A stretch of 64,000 nt of DNA from Burkholderia guangdongensis. Its GTDB lineage: Bacteria; Pseudomonadota; Gammaproteobacteria; Burkholderiales; Burkholderiaceae. The position numbers were made by a program, and so were the translations under genes. The stretch covers positions 1-64,000 of the forward strand of contig NZ_JACBNX010000027.1 in NCBI RefSeq assembly GCF_013403875.1, read 5' to 3'. Numbering within the stretch: the first letter of the stretch is position 1; the number at the start of each line of letters is the position of its first letter. The notes under the pieces were generated by a model, which made no database searches, was not told the DNA's origin, and saw only the letters and a program-made list of their open reading frames with translations. Positions 26,421-35,291 of this stretch are shown here, piece by piece.

Positions 26421-27722
26421 ATGTCGAATCTCATCGTCCACGGCGGCACGCCGCTGCGCGGCGACATCCAGCCGTCCGCCAACAAGAACGCCGTCCTGCC
26501 GATCCTCTGCGCAACGCTCTTGACCGATCAGCCGCTGCGGCTCGTCGGCGTGCCCGACATCACCGACGTCCGCAAGATCCTCGACATTTTCCGCACGCTC
26601 GGCAGCGACGTGTCGATCGACTTCGCGACCGGCATCCTCGATCTCCACCACCGCGCGACGCAATTCGACCCCGCGGTGCATCGGCTGCCCGAAGCGATGC
26701 GCTCGTCGATCATGCTGATCCCGCCGCTGCTCGCGCGCTTCGGCGTCGCGCGCCTCGAGAACGACGTGAAGGGCTGCACGCTCGGCGTGCGCGAGATCGA
26801 TCCGCACGTCGAGGTGTTCGAGCGCTTCGGCGCGCACATCGAGCGCACGCCCGATTCGCTGATCGTGCGCGCCGACGGCCCGCTCACCTCGAACGATCAC
26901 TGGTTCGACTACGCGTCCGTCACGACGACCGAGAACTTCGTGCTCTGCGCAACCTCGGCCGCCGGTACGTCGACGCTGATGAACGCCGCGTCGGAGCCGC
27001 ACGTGCAGGAGTTCTGCGAATTCCTCGCGATGCTCGGCGTCGCGATCGACGGGATCGGCACGTCGCGAATCCGCGTGTCGGGCGGACGCGCGCTCGGCGG
27101 CGGCGAGTTCCGCTTCGCGGAGGATTTCCACGAGATCGCGACGTTCCTCGCGCTCGGCGCGATCACCGGCGGCGACATCGCGGTGCGCAACTCGGCGCCC
27201 GAGCAGTTTCCGCTGATCGACCGCACGTTCGCGAAGTTCGGCGTGCACGTCACGCACCGCGACGGCTGGTCGCGCGCCGAGCGCGACGGCCCGCTGCGCG
27301 TGCGGCGGCCGTTCACGCAGAACATCCTGACGAAGGTCGAGGCCGCGCCGTGGCCGTATCTGCCCGTCGATCTGCTGCCGATCTTCATCGCGCTCGGCGT
27401 GCGCGCCGAAGGCAGCGCGATGTTCTGGAACAAGGTCTACGACGGCGCGCTCGGCTGGTCCGGCGAGCTGTCGAAGTTCGGCGCGCACGTGCTGCTGTCC
27501 GATCCGCACCGGCTGATCACGTTCGGTGGGCTGAAGCTCACGCCCGCGCGCGTCGAGAGCCCGTACATCATCCGCGTCGCGATCGCGCTGCTGATGGTCG
27601 CCGCGAGCATCGAAGGCCGCTCCGAGATCATGAACGCGCTGCCGATCCGCCGCGCGCATCCGCACTTCGTCGAGAACCTGCGCTCGGTCGGCGCGAACGT
27701 GGAGTGGACCAGCAGCGAGTGA
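26421..27722 (+). CDS. murA: UDP-N-acetylglucosamine 1-carboxyvinyltransferase paralogue
   Basis: MurA adds enolpyruvate from PEP to UDP-GlcNAc, the first committed step of peptidoglycan synthesis and the fosfomycin target. The 433-residue product has the two-fold inside-out alpha/beta barrel signature. Lys22 (SANKNA) and the catalytic Cys119 in KGCTLGVRE match E. coli Lys22 and Cys115. The loop after the Cys reads GVREIDPHVE instead of GARPVDLH, so this is a divergent paralogue. It lies next to aromatic-catabolism-type genes, not a division cluster, so a second, special-purpose copy is likely. The ribosome site is weak. Confidence 0.82.
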   Translation: MSNLIVHGGTPLRGDIQPSANKNAVLPILCATLLTDQPLRLVGVPDITDVRKILDIFRTLGSDVSIDFATGILDLHHRATQFDPAVHRLPEAMRSSIMLIPPLLARFGVARLENDVKGCTLGVREIDPHVEVFERFGAHIERTPDSLIVRADGPLTSNDHWFDYASVTTTENFVLCATSAAGTSTLMNAASEPHVQEFCEFLAMLGVAIDGIGTSRIRVSGGRALGGGEFRFAEDFHEIATFLALGAITGGDIAVRNSAPEQFPLIDRTFAKFGVHVTHRDGWSRAERDGPLRVRRPFTQNILTKVEAAPWPYLPVDLLPIFIALGVRAEGSAMFWNKVYDGALGWSGELSKFGAHVLLSDPHRLITFGGLKLTPARVESPYIIRVAIALLMVAASIEGRSEIMNALPIRRAHPHFVENLRSVGANVEWTSSE

Positions 27723-27790
27723 CGCGCGCGAATTTGCGCGATAATCGCCCACTGATGAGCGAACGACGCACGACTCGAGGAGCGCCCGCG

Positions 27791-28561
27791 ATGACGAAGG
27801 CCGGACTGGACAAGCGAGACTGGATCGCCGGCCTCGAGAAGGGCCTGATGATCCTCGAGGCGTTCGACGCGCAGCACGCGCGGATGACGCCGACGCAGGC
27901 CGCCGCCCGCACCGGCCTCACGCGCACCGCCGCGCGGCGCTATCTGCTGACGCTCGAATCGCTCGGCTACGTGTACACCGACGGCAAGCTGTACGGCCTG
28001 ACGCCGCGCGTGCTGCGGGTCGGCTGGTCGTACTTCGATTCGGCGCGGCTGCCGCGCACGGTCCAGCCTTATCTGCAGCAGTTGAGCGCGACGCTGAACG
28101 AATCCGCGTACGTGAGCGTGCTCGACGGCTGGGAGCTCGTGTTCATTGCGCGCAACGGCGTGTCGCGCGTGATGACGACCGGCTTCGTGCTCGGCGCGCG
28201 CGTGCCGGCGCCGCTGACGTCGCCGGGGATCGTGCTGCTCGCGCATCAGCCCGACCGCGACGCGGTGCGCGCGTGGATCGAAACGGCCGAGCTGCCGCCG
28301 TTCACGCCGCACACGATGACGAACAAGGCGCGGCTGATCGAGCGGATCGACGAGGCGCGTATCGAAGGCTATGCGGCGATCGAGCAGCAGTTGCAGATCG
28401 GCGTGCGCGGGATCGCGGTGCCGCTGAAGAACCGTCACGGCGAGGTGGTCGCGGCGCTCAGCACGAACATGCCGATCGGCGTCGAAACCACGGAAGCCGC
28501 CGTGCGGCGGGTGCTGCCGCATCTGCAGGAAACCGCGCTCGCGATGCTCAACGTGCTTTGA
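27791..28561 (+). CDS. IclR-family regulator (PcaR/PobR type)
   Basis: A 256-residue transcription factor. An N-terminal winged HTH (TPTQAAARTGLTRTAARRYL) precedes the IclR effector domain with conserved GIAVPLKNRHGEVVAALS. The pattern fits the PcaR/PcaU/PobR branch that controls protocatechuate or beta-ketoadipate genes. No pca or pob genes are adjacent, but the window is rich in aromatic catabolism. The ATG at 27791 has GAGGAG about 8 bases upstream; an earlier in-frame ATG at 27755 lacks one. It is the last native gene before the siderophore island. Confidence 0.85.
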   Translation: MTKAGLDKRDWIAGLEKGLMILEAFDAQHARMTPTQAAARTGLTRTAARRYLLTLESLGYVYTDGKLYGLTPRVLRVGWSYFDSARLPRTVQPYLQQLSATLNESAYVSVLDGWELVFIARNGVSRVMTTGFVLGARVPAPLTSPGIVLLAHQPDRDAVRAWIETAELPPFTPHTMTNKARLIERIDEARIEGYAAIEQQLQIGVRGIAVPLKNRHGEVVAALSTNMPIGVETTEAAVRRVLPHLQETALAMLNVL

Positions 28562-28629
28562 CCGCGCTCGCCCGCGGCGTGGCGAAGCGCGTGCGGTTCA
28601 GGGCCGCTGAAAAAGCACGGACGGTACGA

Positions 28630-29361
28630 TCACGCCAAGTGGACGAGCGTTTCCCAAGTCATGTGGGTGTGATGGGCCGCGATGGATCGGTCATCTGCGT
28701 GAACGGCGATCGCCATCAGCCATCGGTGATCCGTCGGCATATCCCGAACTTGCCAATCCTCTGCGCGGTCAATTCCGGGAACCGGCTCGAGCAACCGCAC
28801 GCAGCCTTCGCTACCTAGGTCGACGTGGGGGAGCGGCATTGAGAGGCCCAGACCCACCGCTTTCGCAAACGATTCCTTTCTGACCCAGAGCCGCAGCAAT
28901 GCTTCCCTCTGCTCGCATTGCCCCACGGCCCGCAGGGCCGCTGCCTCGCTGGCGGAACAGATCAATGGTGCGATGTCGGTCTCGAGAGGTCTGTGCCGGC
29001 ATTCGACGTCTATGCCAACCGCGCTGTCGAGCGCGGCAACGGCGCCGACAAACCCGCGGGTATGGGTGATGCCACACTCGGCCCGGCCATCGGGTACACG
29101 GTTCACGATGACAGGCTTGCCGAGCCTGGCCGACTCGAATCGCCAAAGGTTCGCCGGCACGTCAAAGCAACGGGCAAGCAGAAGCCGGCGGAGCACATGG
29201 GCCCAGACGTAGTCTCTCCGGTCCAGCTCGCTCACGTACGCATCGGCCCGCTCATGCTCCCACGGGGTAAGAATCCGCGAGTGCGCATGCGTCGCCCATT
29301 CGGGAATGTCGGTCGTCTCCAGACTCCAGACGTGCACTTCGGCCGCGCTTGTCGACGCCAT
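28630..29361 (-). CDS. Sfp-type 4'-phosphopantetheinyl transferase
   Basis: This enzyme loads coenzyme A phosphopantetheine onto the carrier-domain serines, turning apo-NRPS proteins into active holo forms. The 243-residue protein has the Sfp signatures: VGIDVE (Mg-binding Asp and Glu, about residue 125) and WVRKESFAKA (about residue 170), with GITHTR before. The ATG at 29361 has GAGGA upstream; an in-frame GTG at 29403 would overlap the preceding ATPase gene. It is the last gene of the import operon and supplies the five carrier domains encoded downstream on the plus strand. Confidence 0.9.
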   Translation of the reverse strand: MASTSAAEVHVWSLETTDIPEWATHAHSRILTPWEHERADAYVSELDRRDYVWAHVLRRLLLARCFDVPANLWRFESARLGKPVIVNRVPDGRAECGITHTRGFVGAVAALDSAVGIDVECRHRPLETDIAPLICSASEAAALRAVGQCEQREALLRLWVRKESFAKAVGLGLSMPLPHVDLGSEGCVRLLEPVPGIDRAEDWQVRDMPTDHRWLMAIAVHADDRSIAAHHTHMTWETLVHLA

Positions 29362-29389
29362 CGGCAAATCCTCGTGCTCGTTCACGGGC

Positions 29390-30232
29390 TCAGCATGGGG
29401 CACTCATCATCTCCATGCTCGAAGTCCGGCCGCGGCCCGGCGCCGAGCCGGCCGGCCCGACTGGCAGGCAGCATGGCACCACCCTTCCCGAGAGCGTGCG
29501 CTCGATGCGCTGCGTCACGAGACCGAACAGCCGTTCGGTCAACCGTGAATCGACGATGTCCAGCGGAGGCCCATCGGCGACAATCCTGCCGCGATGCATG
29601 GCCAGCAGGCGGTCGGCGTACTGACTGGCCTGATTGAGGTCGTGCAAGACCATCACGATGGTCAATCGGCGCGTGCGCTGCAGTTCGGACAGTAGCGCCA
29701 GCAACTCCGCCTGATGGCCCATATCCAGATAGGTGGTGGGCTCGTCGAGCAGAACGATGTCGGACTCCTGCGCCAGGATCATCGCAATCCATGCCCTTTG
29801 CCGCTCACCGCCGGAGAGCAGGCTGACGTCGCGGTCGTGCAGATGGCCGACTCCTGCGGCATCCATCGCCCATTCGATGACATCGCGGTCGCGGGCGGAC
29901 TGCCGGGCGAAGAAGCCCTGATGGGGATACCGGCCGTGGGCGATCAACTGCCGGACACCGATGCCGTCCGGCGTGGATGGAGATTGCGGCAGGAACGCCA
30001 GTCGCCGGGCCAGGCTTTTCGGCGCCCAGGACGCCAACGGTTGCCCGTCCAGTCCGACCTCGCCGGCGGCTGGCTTGATGAGCCCCGCAAGGGCGCGGAG
30101 AAGCGTCGACTTGCCACAGCCGTTGGGACCGATCAGGCAAACGGTGCTGTTTCGCTCCAGCCGCAGGTCCGGCACATGGACGACGTCACGCGCCCCGTAG
30201 CTCAGCCGCAGCTCGCGAGCAACCAAAGTCAT
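29390..30232 (-). CDS. siderophore ABC importer, ATP-binding protein (FepC/FhuC-like)
   Basis: This ATPase drives ferric-siderophore import through the two FecCD-type permeases. The 280-residue protein has Walker A GPNGCGKST (about residue 38), the Q-loop, signature LSGGERQR, Walker B IVLLDEPTTYLD and the switch His in VLHDLN. A strong ribosome site (AGGAGG, 8 bases spacing) fixes the start at 30232, overlapping the permease stop by 4 bases. The last 30 or so residues are an unusual Gly/Pro/Ser-rich tail not needed for the fold. Confidence 0.92.
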   Translation of the reverse strand: MTLVARELRLSYGARDVVHVPDLRLERNSTVCLIGPNGCGKSTLLRALAGLIKPAAGEVGLDGQPLASWAPKSLARRLAFLPQSPSTPDGIGVRQLIAHGRYPHQGFFARQSARDRDVIEWAMDAAGVGHLHDRDVSLLSGGERQRAWIAMILAQESDIVLLDEPTTYLDMGHQAELLALLSELQRTRRLTIVMVLHDLNQASQYADRLLAMHRGRIVADGPPLDIVDSRLTERLFGLVTQRIERTLSGRVVPCCLPVGPAGSAPGRGRTSSMEMMSAPC

Positions 30233-31293
30233 ACCGGAAGCCTCCTCTGGCGATGCAGTAGCAGCAGGAATAATGGAATGCCGAGCAAAGTGGTCAGCGC
30301 GCCGACTGGAATGTCCAACGGGCTGATCATGGTTCGCGCGACGAGATCCGCGCACAGCATCAGAATGCTGCCGACCAGCATGTTGACGACGACCAGCCGG
30401 CGCGAATCGGTTCCGATCAGCAGGCGGGAAAGGTGCGGTGTCACCAGCCCCACGAATCCGACCGGGCCGGCGACGGCGACCGCGCTGGCGGCGAGAATGA
30501 CCGCCACCGCAATGGCGGCGCCCCTCCAGTGCCATCCACGCATGCCGAGGCTGGCCGCGACCGTGTCGTCCAGGCGCAGCAGCGCCAGCGGCCGAAGCAG
30601 CAGCAACGTGCCGGCGAGCCCCGCCACGCACCACGGCCAGAGCACCTGCAAGTGCAGGAAGTCGCGGCCATACAGGCTGCCTGCCAGCCAGATCAGCGCG
30701 ATCTCGGTACGTGCGCCGCCCCAGGCGACGATGGTCCACATCACCAACGCATTGAGCACGGAGCCGACGGCAATGCCGTTGAGCGCGAGGCGGATCGGGC
30801 AAAGCCGGGCTCGCATCGACATGCCGAGCACCATGCCGGCGGCCAGCAGACCGCCGCATAACGCGACAGCCGGCAGCCAGACCATCATCGATGGCGGGTT
30901 GCCGCCGATCAACGAATCCTCGCTGGCCAGGTCGGTCAGCAGCAGGACGGCGATGACAGCGAGCCCGGCGCCGCTGGATATGCCGATGACGCCCGGATCG
31001 GCGAGCGGGTTGCGCATCGCGGCCTGCAGGATGAGGCCGGCCGTGGCGAACTGCAGCCCGACCAGCGCGGCCAGCAAGGTCCGCGGAAGTCGCAGATGCC
31101 AGACCAGCGCGCCTTCCAATGACGCGTGCCGGCCGGCGATCAGGCCATCGAGAACAGCGCGAGGAGACAGCGAGACGGCCCCCCAGAAAAGCGAAGCCAG
31201 AACCAGCACCACCAGCGCGGCGACCAGCAGCACGAGCATCACCGAAAAGCAGAGTCCCCGGCCCCTTTCGTTCGAGGTTTCCGGACTAAGCAC
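30229..31293 (-). CDS. FecCD-family siderophore permease, first subunit
   Basis: A 354-residue inner-membrane permease with about ten helices. Family motifs are LRLPRTLLAALVG, GLILQAAMRNPLADPGVIGISSGAG, VGLVTPHLSRLLIG and DLVARTM with IPVGALTTLLGIPLF. It forms the translocation channel with the neighbouring paralogue. A GTG start at 31293 follows GGGAGG and overlaps the upstream gene by 8 bases, so the two subunits are translationally coupled. Confidence 0.92.
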   Translation of the reverse strand: MLSPETSNERGRGLCFSVMLVLLVAALVVLVLASLFWGAVSLSPRAVLDGLIAGRHASLEGALVWHLRLPRTLLAALVGLQFATAGLILQAAMRNPLADPGVIGISSGAGLAVIAVLLLTDLASEDSLIGGNPPSMMVWLPAVALCGGLLAAGMVLGMSMRARLCPIRLALNGIAVGSVLNALVMWTIVAWGGARTEIALIWLAGSLYGRDFLHLQVLWPWCVAGLAGTLLLLRPLALLRLDDTVAASLGMRGWHWRGAAIAVAVILAASAVAVAGPVGFVGLVTPHLSRLLIGTDSRRLVVVNMLVGSILMLCADLVARTMISPLDIPVGALTTLLGIPLFLLLLHRQRRLPV

Positions 31294-32308
31294 CGCCGAC
31301 CTCCCGCTTGCCGATCAGATAGACCAGCATCGGCCCGCCCAGCAACACGCAGAGGATTCCTACCGGTATTTCCTGCCACTTCGCGATGAGGTCGGCCGCG
31401 CTGACCAGGCTCGCCCCCACCCATGCGGACAATGGCAGAAGCACCCGGTGCCCGCTTGCCCGTGCGCCCAGGCCGAATCGGACAAGGTGGGGGGCGACCA
31501 GGCCGACGAATGTAATCGGGCCGGTTGCCGCCACGGTCGCCGCCGTCAACAACACGGCGATGATCCCGAACAGCAGCCGCCAGGACGCGACACGCATGCC
31601 AACGGCGGCCAGCATATCCTCATCGAGCATCAGGGCATCCAGTCTCCCGGCGAAGGCGAGCCCCAGCGCCAGTCCCGACATCACCCAGGGCCAGAGCATC
31701 GCCACATGGTCCCATGTGCGGTTGATCAGGCTTCCGGTCAGCCAGTAGTAGATGCCATTCACTTCCACGCTGGCGCAGACCAGCATCAGGATGATGGCCG
31801 CGGCGAAGAAGAGATTGACGCTCATGCCGGTCAACGTCAGATACAGCGGATCGAGGCGCGCTCCCATCCCGATGGCAAGCGTAATCGTCGCCGCGACGAT
31901 CCCGCCGGCGGTGCCCAACACCAGTTCGGCGGGGGTGGAGAGGTTGAGGTACGTCATGCACAGCACGGTGGCGAATGCTGCGCCGGCCGTCACGCCCAGC
32001 AGGCCCGGTTCACCCAGCGGGTTGCGCGTGACCGCCTGAACGATGGCCCCGGCAAGCCCGAGGGCGCCGCCGGCGAGCATCCCGGTCAATAGCCTGGGCA
32101 GGCGCAGCTCGCGAATCACGAAGGTCGCGTCGGATCCATCGTCGTGGATGAAGGCGCGAGCCACGCTGGCGAGCGGCACGTCGAACTCGCCTAGCGCGAC
32201 GGCAGCGGCCAGCACCCCCGCAGCGGAAAGCAGGCAGAGTCCGGCGATCCAGCGCATGCGGGAACGGGGCGAGCGACTTGCCCGCCTGTCGAGCGCGTGC
32301 ATGGGCAT
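31286..32308 (-). CDS. FecCD-family siderophore permease, second subunit
   Basis: This 340-residue protein is the partner of the permease downstream, with the same topology. Its family motifs are LRLPRLLTGMLAGGALGLAG, VTRNPLGEPGLLGVTAGAA, GLVAPHLVRFGLG and IPVGILCVLLGGP. The two subunits are clearly divergent from each other, so they are likely to form a FepDG-like heterodimer. It lies 6 bases after the binding-protein gene. Confidence 0.92.
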   Translation of the reverse strand: MPMHALDRRASRSPRSRMRWIAGLCLLSAAGVLAAAVALGEFDVPLASVARAFIHDDGSDATFVIRELRLPRLLTGMLAGGALGLAGAIVQAVTRNPLGEPGLLGVTAGAAFATVLCMTYLNLSTPAELVLGTAGGIVAATITLAIGMGARLDPLYLTLTGMSVNLFFAAAIILMLVCASVEVNGIYYWLTGSLINRTWDHVAMLWPWVMSGLALGLAFAGRLDALMLDEDMLAAVGMRVASWRLLFGIIAVLLTAATVAATGPITFVGLVAPHLVRFGLGARASGHRVLLPLSAWVGASLVSAADLIAKWQEIPVGILCVLLGGPMLVYLIGKREVGGA

Positions 32309-32314
32309 GTCGAA

Positions 32315-33271
32315 TCAGCGCTGGAAGTCCATCGGCCTGGCTCTGGCCGCTTCCGGGACAACATCGTCGGGTGGAGGGAAGACGGCCGGATAGAGCAGAT
32401 GCGCCATCTCCCGCAGGACCAGTTCCCTGGCGATCGGGCCGTGCGACATCACGTACTGGTCGCCTACCCGCCACGCGCGCCCGGTCTGGACAGCCTTGAG
32501 GCGCTTCCATGCCGGGTGGCTCGCAAACGGACCATCGTCGCCCTTGAACGACAGGATCACATCCGGGTTCAGGCGCAACAGGGTTTCCATCGTCATCGCG
32601 GACGAGTCCGTGGACGCCCTGCCCTTCGGCGGCGAGCCGTGGATGTTGTCCGCTCCAAGCCGCTGCATGATGTGCGCGGTCAGATGATTGCTGTAGTACG
32701 CATACGGGACGTTCCCCCAATGCCACAGAAACACGGCGCTGACGCCACCAGGCGCACGTTTTGCCGCTGCGTCCAGATCGCGGAGGAATCGCGCGTTCAG
32801 CGCCGCCCCCTGGCTGTCCGCGCCAAGCGCCCGCGTCGTGCGCTCCACGGCCCGCAGCGAGTCATCCAGCGTTTTCAGATCGAATGCCAGAAACGCGCGG
32901 CTCGCCTCTTCGATTTTCTTGGCGAAGGGTTCGGTGTACGTGCGCAGCCCGATCGTCAAATCCGGAGCGAGCCGGGCCAGCACTTCGAGGTTGGTCTGGT
33001 GAACCTCGCCGAGATCCACCGCCCCGGCCACCGATTCGCCCAGGAACGCGGAGCGCTTGTGGTTCAAGGTGGACAGGCCGGCGACCTTGCGATCGAGCGC
33101 AACCAGAACGTCCGCGCCAAAGGATGAGATCGACGCAATGGAACGCGGCTCGCGCTCGATGACCACCGACTGGTGGCGATCGTCGACGATGGTCCGCGGA
33201 TAGTCCATCGCCGGAACGGCTGTGGCGCCCAGCGCGAGCAGCAGAAACAGGAACGGTCGAACGGTGCGCAT
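32315..33271 (-). CDS. periplasmic siderophore-binding protein (FhuD/BtuF-like)
   Basis: This protein captures the ferric siderophore in the periplasm and delivers it to the FecCD permease. The 318 residues begin with a Sec signal (MRTVRPFLFLLLALGATAVPA, mature from about residue 22). The class III binding fold follows, with the typical PRSIASISSFGADVLVALD strand and the long backbone helix. The ATG at 33271 was chosen because it opens the signal peptide; a longer frame reaches 33403. First gene of the import operon, divergent from the ABC/biosynthesis operon. Confidence 0.88.
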   Translation of the reverse strand: MRTVRPFLFLLLALGATAVPAMDYPRTIVDDRHQSVVIEREPRSIASISSFGADVLVALDRKVAGLSTLNHKRSAFLGESVAGAVDLGEVHQTNLEVLARLAPDLTIGLRTYTEPFAKKIEEASRAFLAFDLKTLDDSLRAVERTTRALGADSQGAALNARFLRDLDAAAKRAPGGVSAVFLWHWGNVPYAYYSNHLTAHIMQRLGADNIHGSPPKGRASTDSSAMTMETLLRLNPDVILSFKGDDGPFASHPAWKRLKAVQTGRAWRVGDQYVMSHGPIARELVLREMAHLLYPAVFPPPDDVVPEAARARPMDFQR

Positions 33272-33335
33272 GAGGGGCTGTCTTTCCCAAAAAAAATAGA
33301 TCGACCGCCAGTGTTTCTCGTGCTCCGCGAGGGCC

Positions 33336-33388
33336 GCTACCCGAATCGGGAATCCCCGCGCGCGTGCTTGATGACAGATCCGGGTAGC
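33336..33388. promoter_or_regulatory. inverted repeat in the divergent siderophore promoter
   Basis: GCTACCCG (33336-33343) and CGGGTAGC (33381-33388) are exact inverted repeats 37 bases apart, and the left arm overlaps a smaller palindrome CCCGAATCGGG (33340-33350). The 175-base spacer separates the import operon from the biosynthetic operon, so this is a candidate site for the AraC-type regulator. No Fur box was found here. Confidence 0.35.
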
Positions 33389-33446
33389 CGGTGCCGAGCG
33401 CACGCTCCTATGCTGACGGCGTCTCTTTTAGCGAAGCGAATCCCCA

Positions 33447-35288
33447 ATGGGAACCGATCTGGATCGCGCCGGTGCGTTGCGCATACTGTTCGAGCTGGCG
33501 GCCGGCCGTCGGCTCGTCATCGTGGCCGCCCTGCTGGCGACACTGCTTGCCGTGCTGGCGGAACTGGCTCCGTTCGTTCTGCTCTATCTGGCCGTCGACA
33601 CGCTGATCGCGTCGCCGCACGCGTTTGCTTCCCGCCTCCTCGAGCTGGCGCCGTGGCTGCTCGGCAGCCTTCTGGCGAAGTATGCCGCCTACGGGACGGC
33701 CTACCTGATCAGTCACCATGCCGCCTACGCGATCATCGCGCATGCCCGGCATCGGCTGATCACGCAACTCGATCACGCGCCGCTGCACTGGCTCCATGCG
33801 CAGGGCGCGGGCGCGCTGAAGCAATCGGTCATTCAGGATGTCGAACGATTGGAGGCGTTCCTCGCTCACCATACGGTCGAGGTCACGGCCGCGGTCCTGG
33901 CTCCGGTCTGCGTGACGCTCCTGCTGCTCTGGATCGACTGGCGGATGGCGCTGGCCGTCCTGGCCGTCGGCCCGCTGGCGCTGCTCACCGCGGCCATTGT
34001 CATGCGAGGGGCGGGGCGAAATCATGACCGGTTCAACCAGGCGACCGCCAGCCTCAACAATGTCACGGTCGAATACCTGCGCAACATGGCGGTCCTGAAG
34101 GTGTTTTGCCGCACGGCCTCCAGCTTTCGTCTGCTGGAGAGGCGTCTTCGCGAGTACTACCGCCTTGCAGGCCGGATTACCCGGAAAACCGTTCCCGGCT
34201 GGGCGCTGTTCACCAGCGTCCTGGGCGCCCACATGCTGTTCCTCCTTCCGCTCGGGGCCTGGCTGCATGCGCGAGGCGAAGTCACCGCGGCCCAGGTGGC
34301 CATCGCGGTGCTGCTGGGTGCGGGTGTCTTTCGTCCGCTGCTGAAGGTCAGCCGCTTTTTCATGGAAATCCCGCCGATCCTGGCCGGGCTGCTGCGAATG
34401 GCGCCCATTCTGGCGTTCACCGCGCCGGGAGAGCGGCGGCGCATCGGCGGCACCGCGTCGATCCAGGTCGAGCTGAACGACGTGCAATTTCGTTACGGCA
34501 CCCGCCAGGTGCTGGACACGGTCAACCTGCGTCTGGAACCCGGCACGTTCAATGTGCTCGTCGGGGCATCGGGTTCCGGAAAATCCACGATCGCCCTGCT
34601 CGTCGCCGGCATTCTCGCGCCGGACTCCGGCACCGTCACCCTCGACGGTCGACCCGTTGCCACGCTGGAGGATGCCGACCGGGCGCGGCAAATCGCACTG
34701 GCGACTCAGGATGTGTTCCTGTTCCACGGAACGATCCGCGACAACCTCTGCCTGGCGCGCCCTGGCGCGACCCGGCAGGAGATTCGGAAGGCGGTGCGTG
34801 TCGCCCAGGCGGAGCCGCTTCTGCGCGAACTGCCGGCGGGCTACGAGACGCAGGTCAATGAACTGGGCGCCCGCTTGTCCGGCGGCGAGCGACAGCGAAT
34901 TGCTGTCGCGCGCGCACTCCTCGCCGATACGCCGGTACTGATTCTCGATGAGGCAACGGCATTCGCGGACAGCCTCACGCAGCGCGCCTTCTATCAGGCG
35001 TTGCTCGACGAATATCCGGAAAAAACGCTGCTGGTGGTGGCCCATCGTCTGTACGGCATCGAGAAGGCCGACCAGATCCTGGTGCTCGACGGCGGCAGGA
35101 TCAGCGTGAGCGGGCGCCATGCCGACCTGCTTCGGGAAAGCGAGTACTACCGGGCCATGTGGCGTTGCGAGGAACTGACCGACGAATGGGCGTTGGGCGC
35201 GAGCGACTGGAATGCGGCTGCTCGCGGCCCGATCGGCCTCGACGCATGCGGCAGCGTGCTCGCGGGTTCGAATGCCGCTGGAGGATAG
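33447..35288 (+). CDS. ABC half-transporter, YbtP/Irp6-like
   Basis: A 613-residue fused membrane/ATPase protein. Six helices of exporter (type IV) fold occupy about residues 20-310. The nucleotide-binding domain follows with Walker A GASGSGKST, signature LSGGERQR and Walker B VLILDEATAF. In yersiniabactin loci the paired proteins YbtP and YbtQ have this fold yet import the ferric siderophore, so import rather than export is likely, but unproven here. The C-terminal 50 residues are poorly conserved. First gene of the long plus-strand operon; the next gene starts 4 bases after it. Confidence 0.87.
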   Translation: MGTDLDRAGALRILFELAAGRRLVIVAALLATLLAVLAELAPFVLLYLAVDTLIASPHAFASRLLELAPWLLGSLLAKYAAYGTAYLISHHAAYAIIAHARHRLITQLDHAPLHWLHAQGAGALKQSVIQDVERLEAFLAHHTVEVTAAVLAPVCVTLLLLWIDWRMALAVLAVGPLALLTAAIVMRGAGRNHDRFNQATASLNNVTVEYLRNMAVLKVFCRTASSFRLLERRLREYYRLAGRITRKTVPGWALFTSVLGAHMLFLLPLGAWLHARGEVTAAQVAIAVLLGAGVFRPLLKVSRFFMEIPPILAGLLRMAPILAFTAPGERRRIGGTASIQVELNDVQFRYGTRQVLDTVNLRLEPGTFNVLVGASGSGKSTIALLVAGILAPDSGTVTLDGRPVATLEDADRARQIALATQDVFLFHGTIRDNLCLARPGATRQEIRKAVRVAQAEPLLRELPAGYETQVNELGARLSGGERQRIAVARALLADTPVLILDEATAFADSLTQRAFYQALLDEYPEKTLLVVAHRLYGIEKADQILVLDGGRISVSGRHADLLRESEYYRAMWRCEELTDEWALGASDWNAAARGPIGLDACGSVLAGSNAAGG

Positions 35289-35291
35289 GTC

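Noticed and set aside
33272..33446. A Fur box in the divergent siderophore promoter
   Set aside because: No stretch approaches the GATAATGATAATCATTATC consensus; the AT-rich part is a plain A-run.
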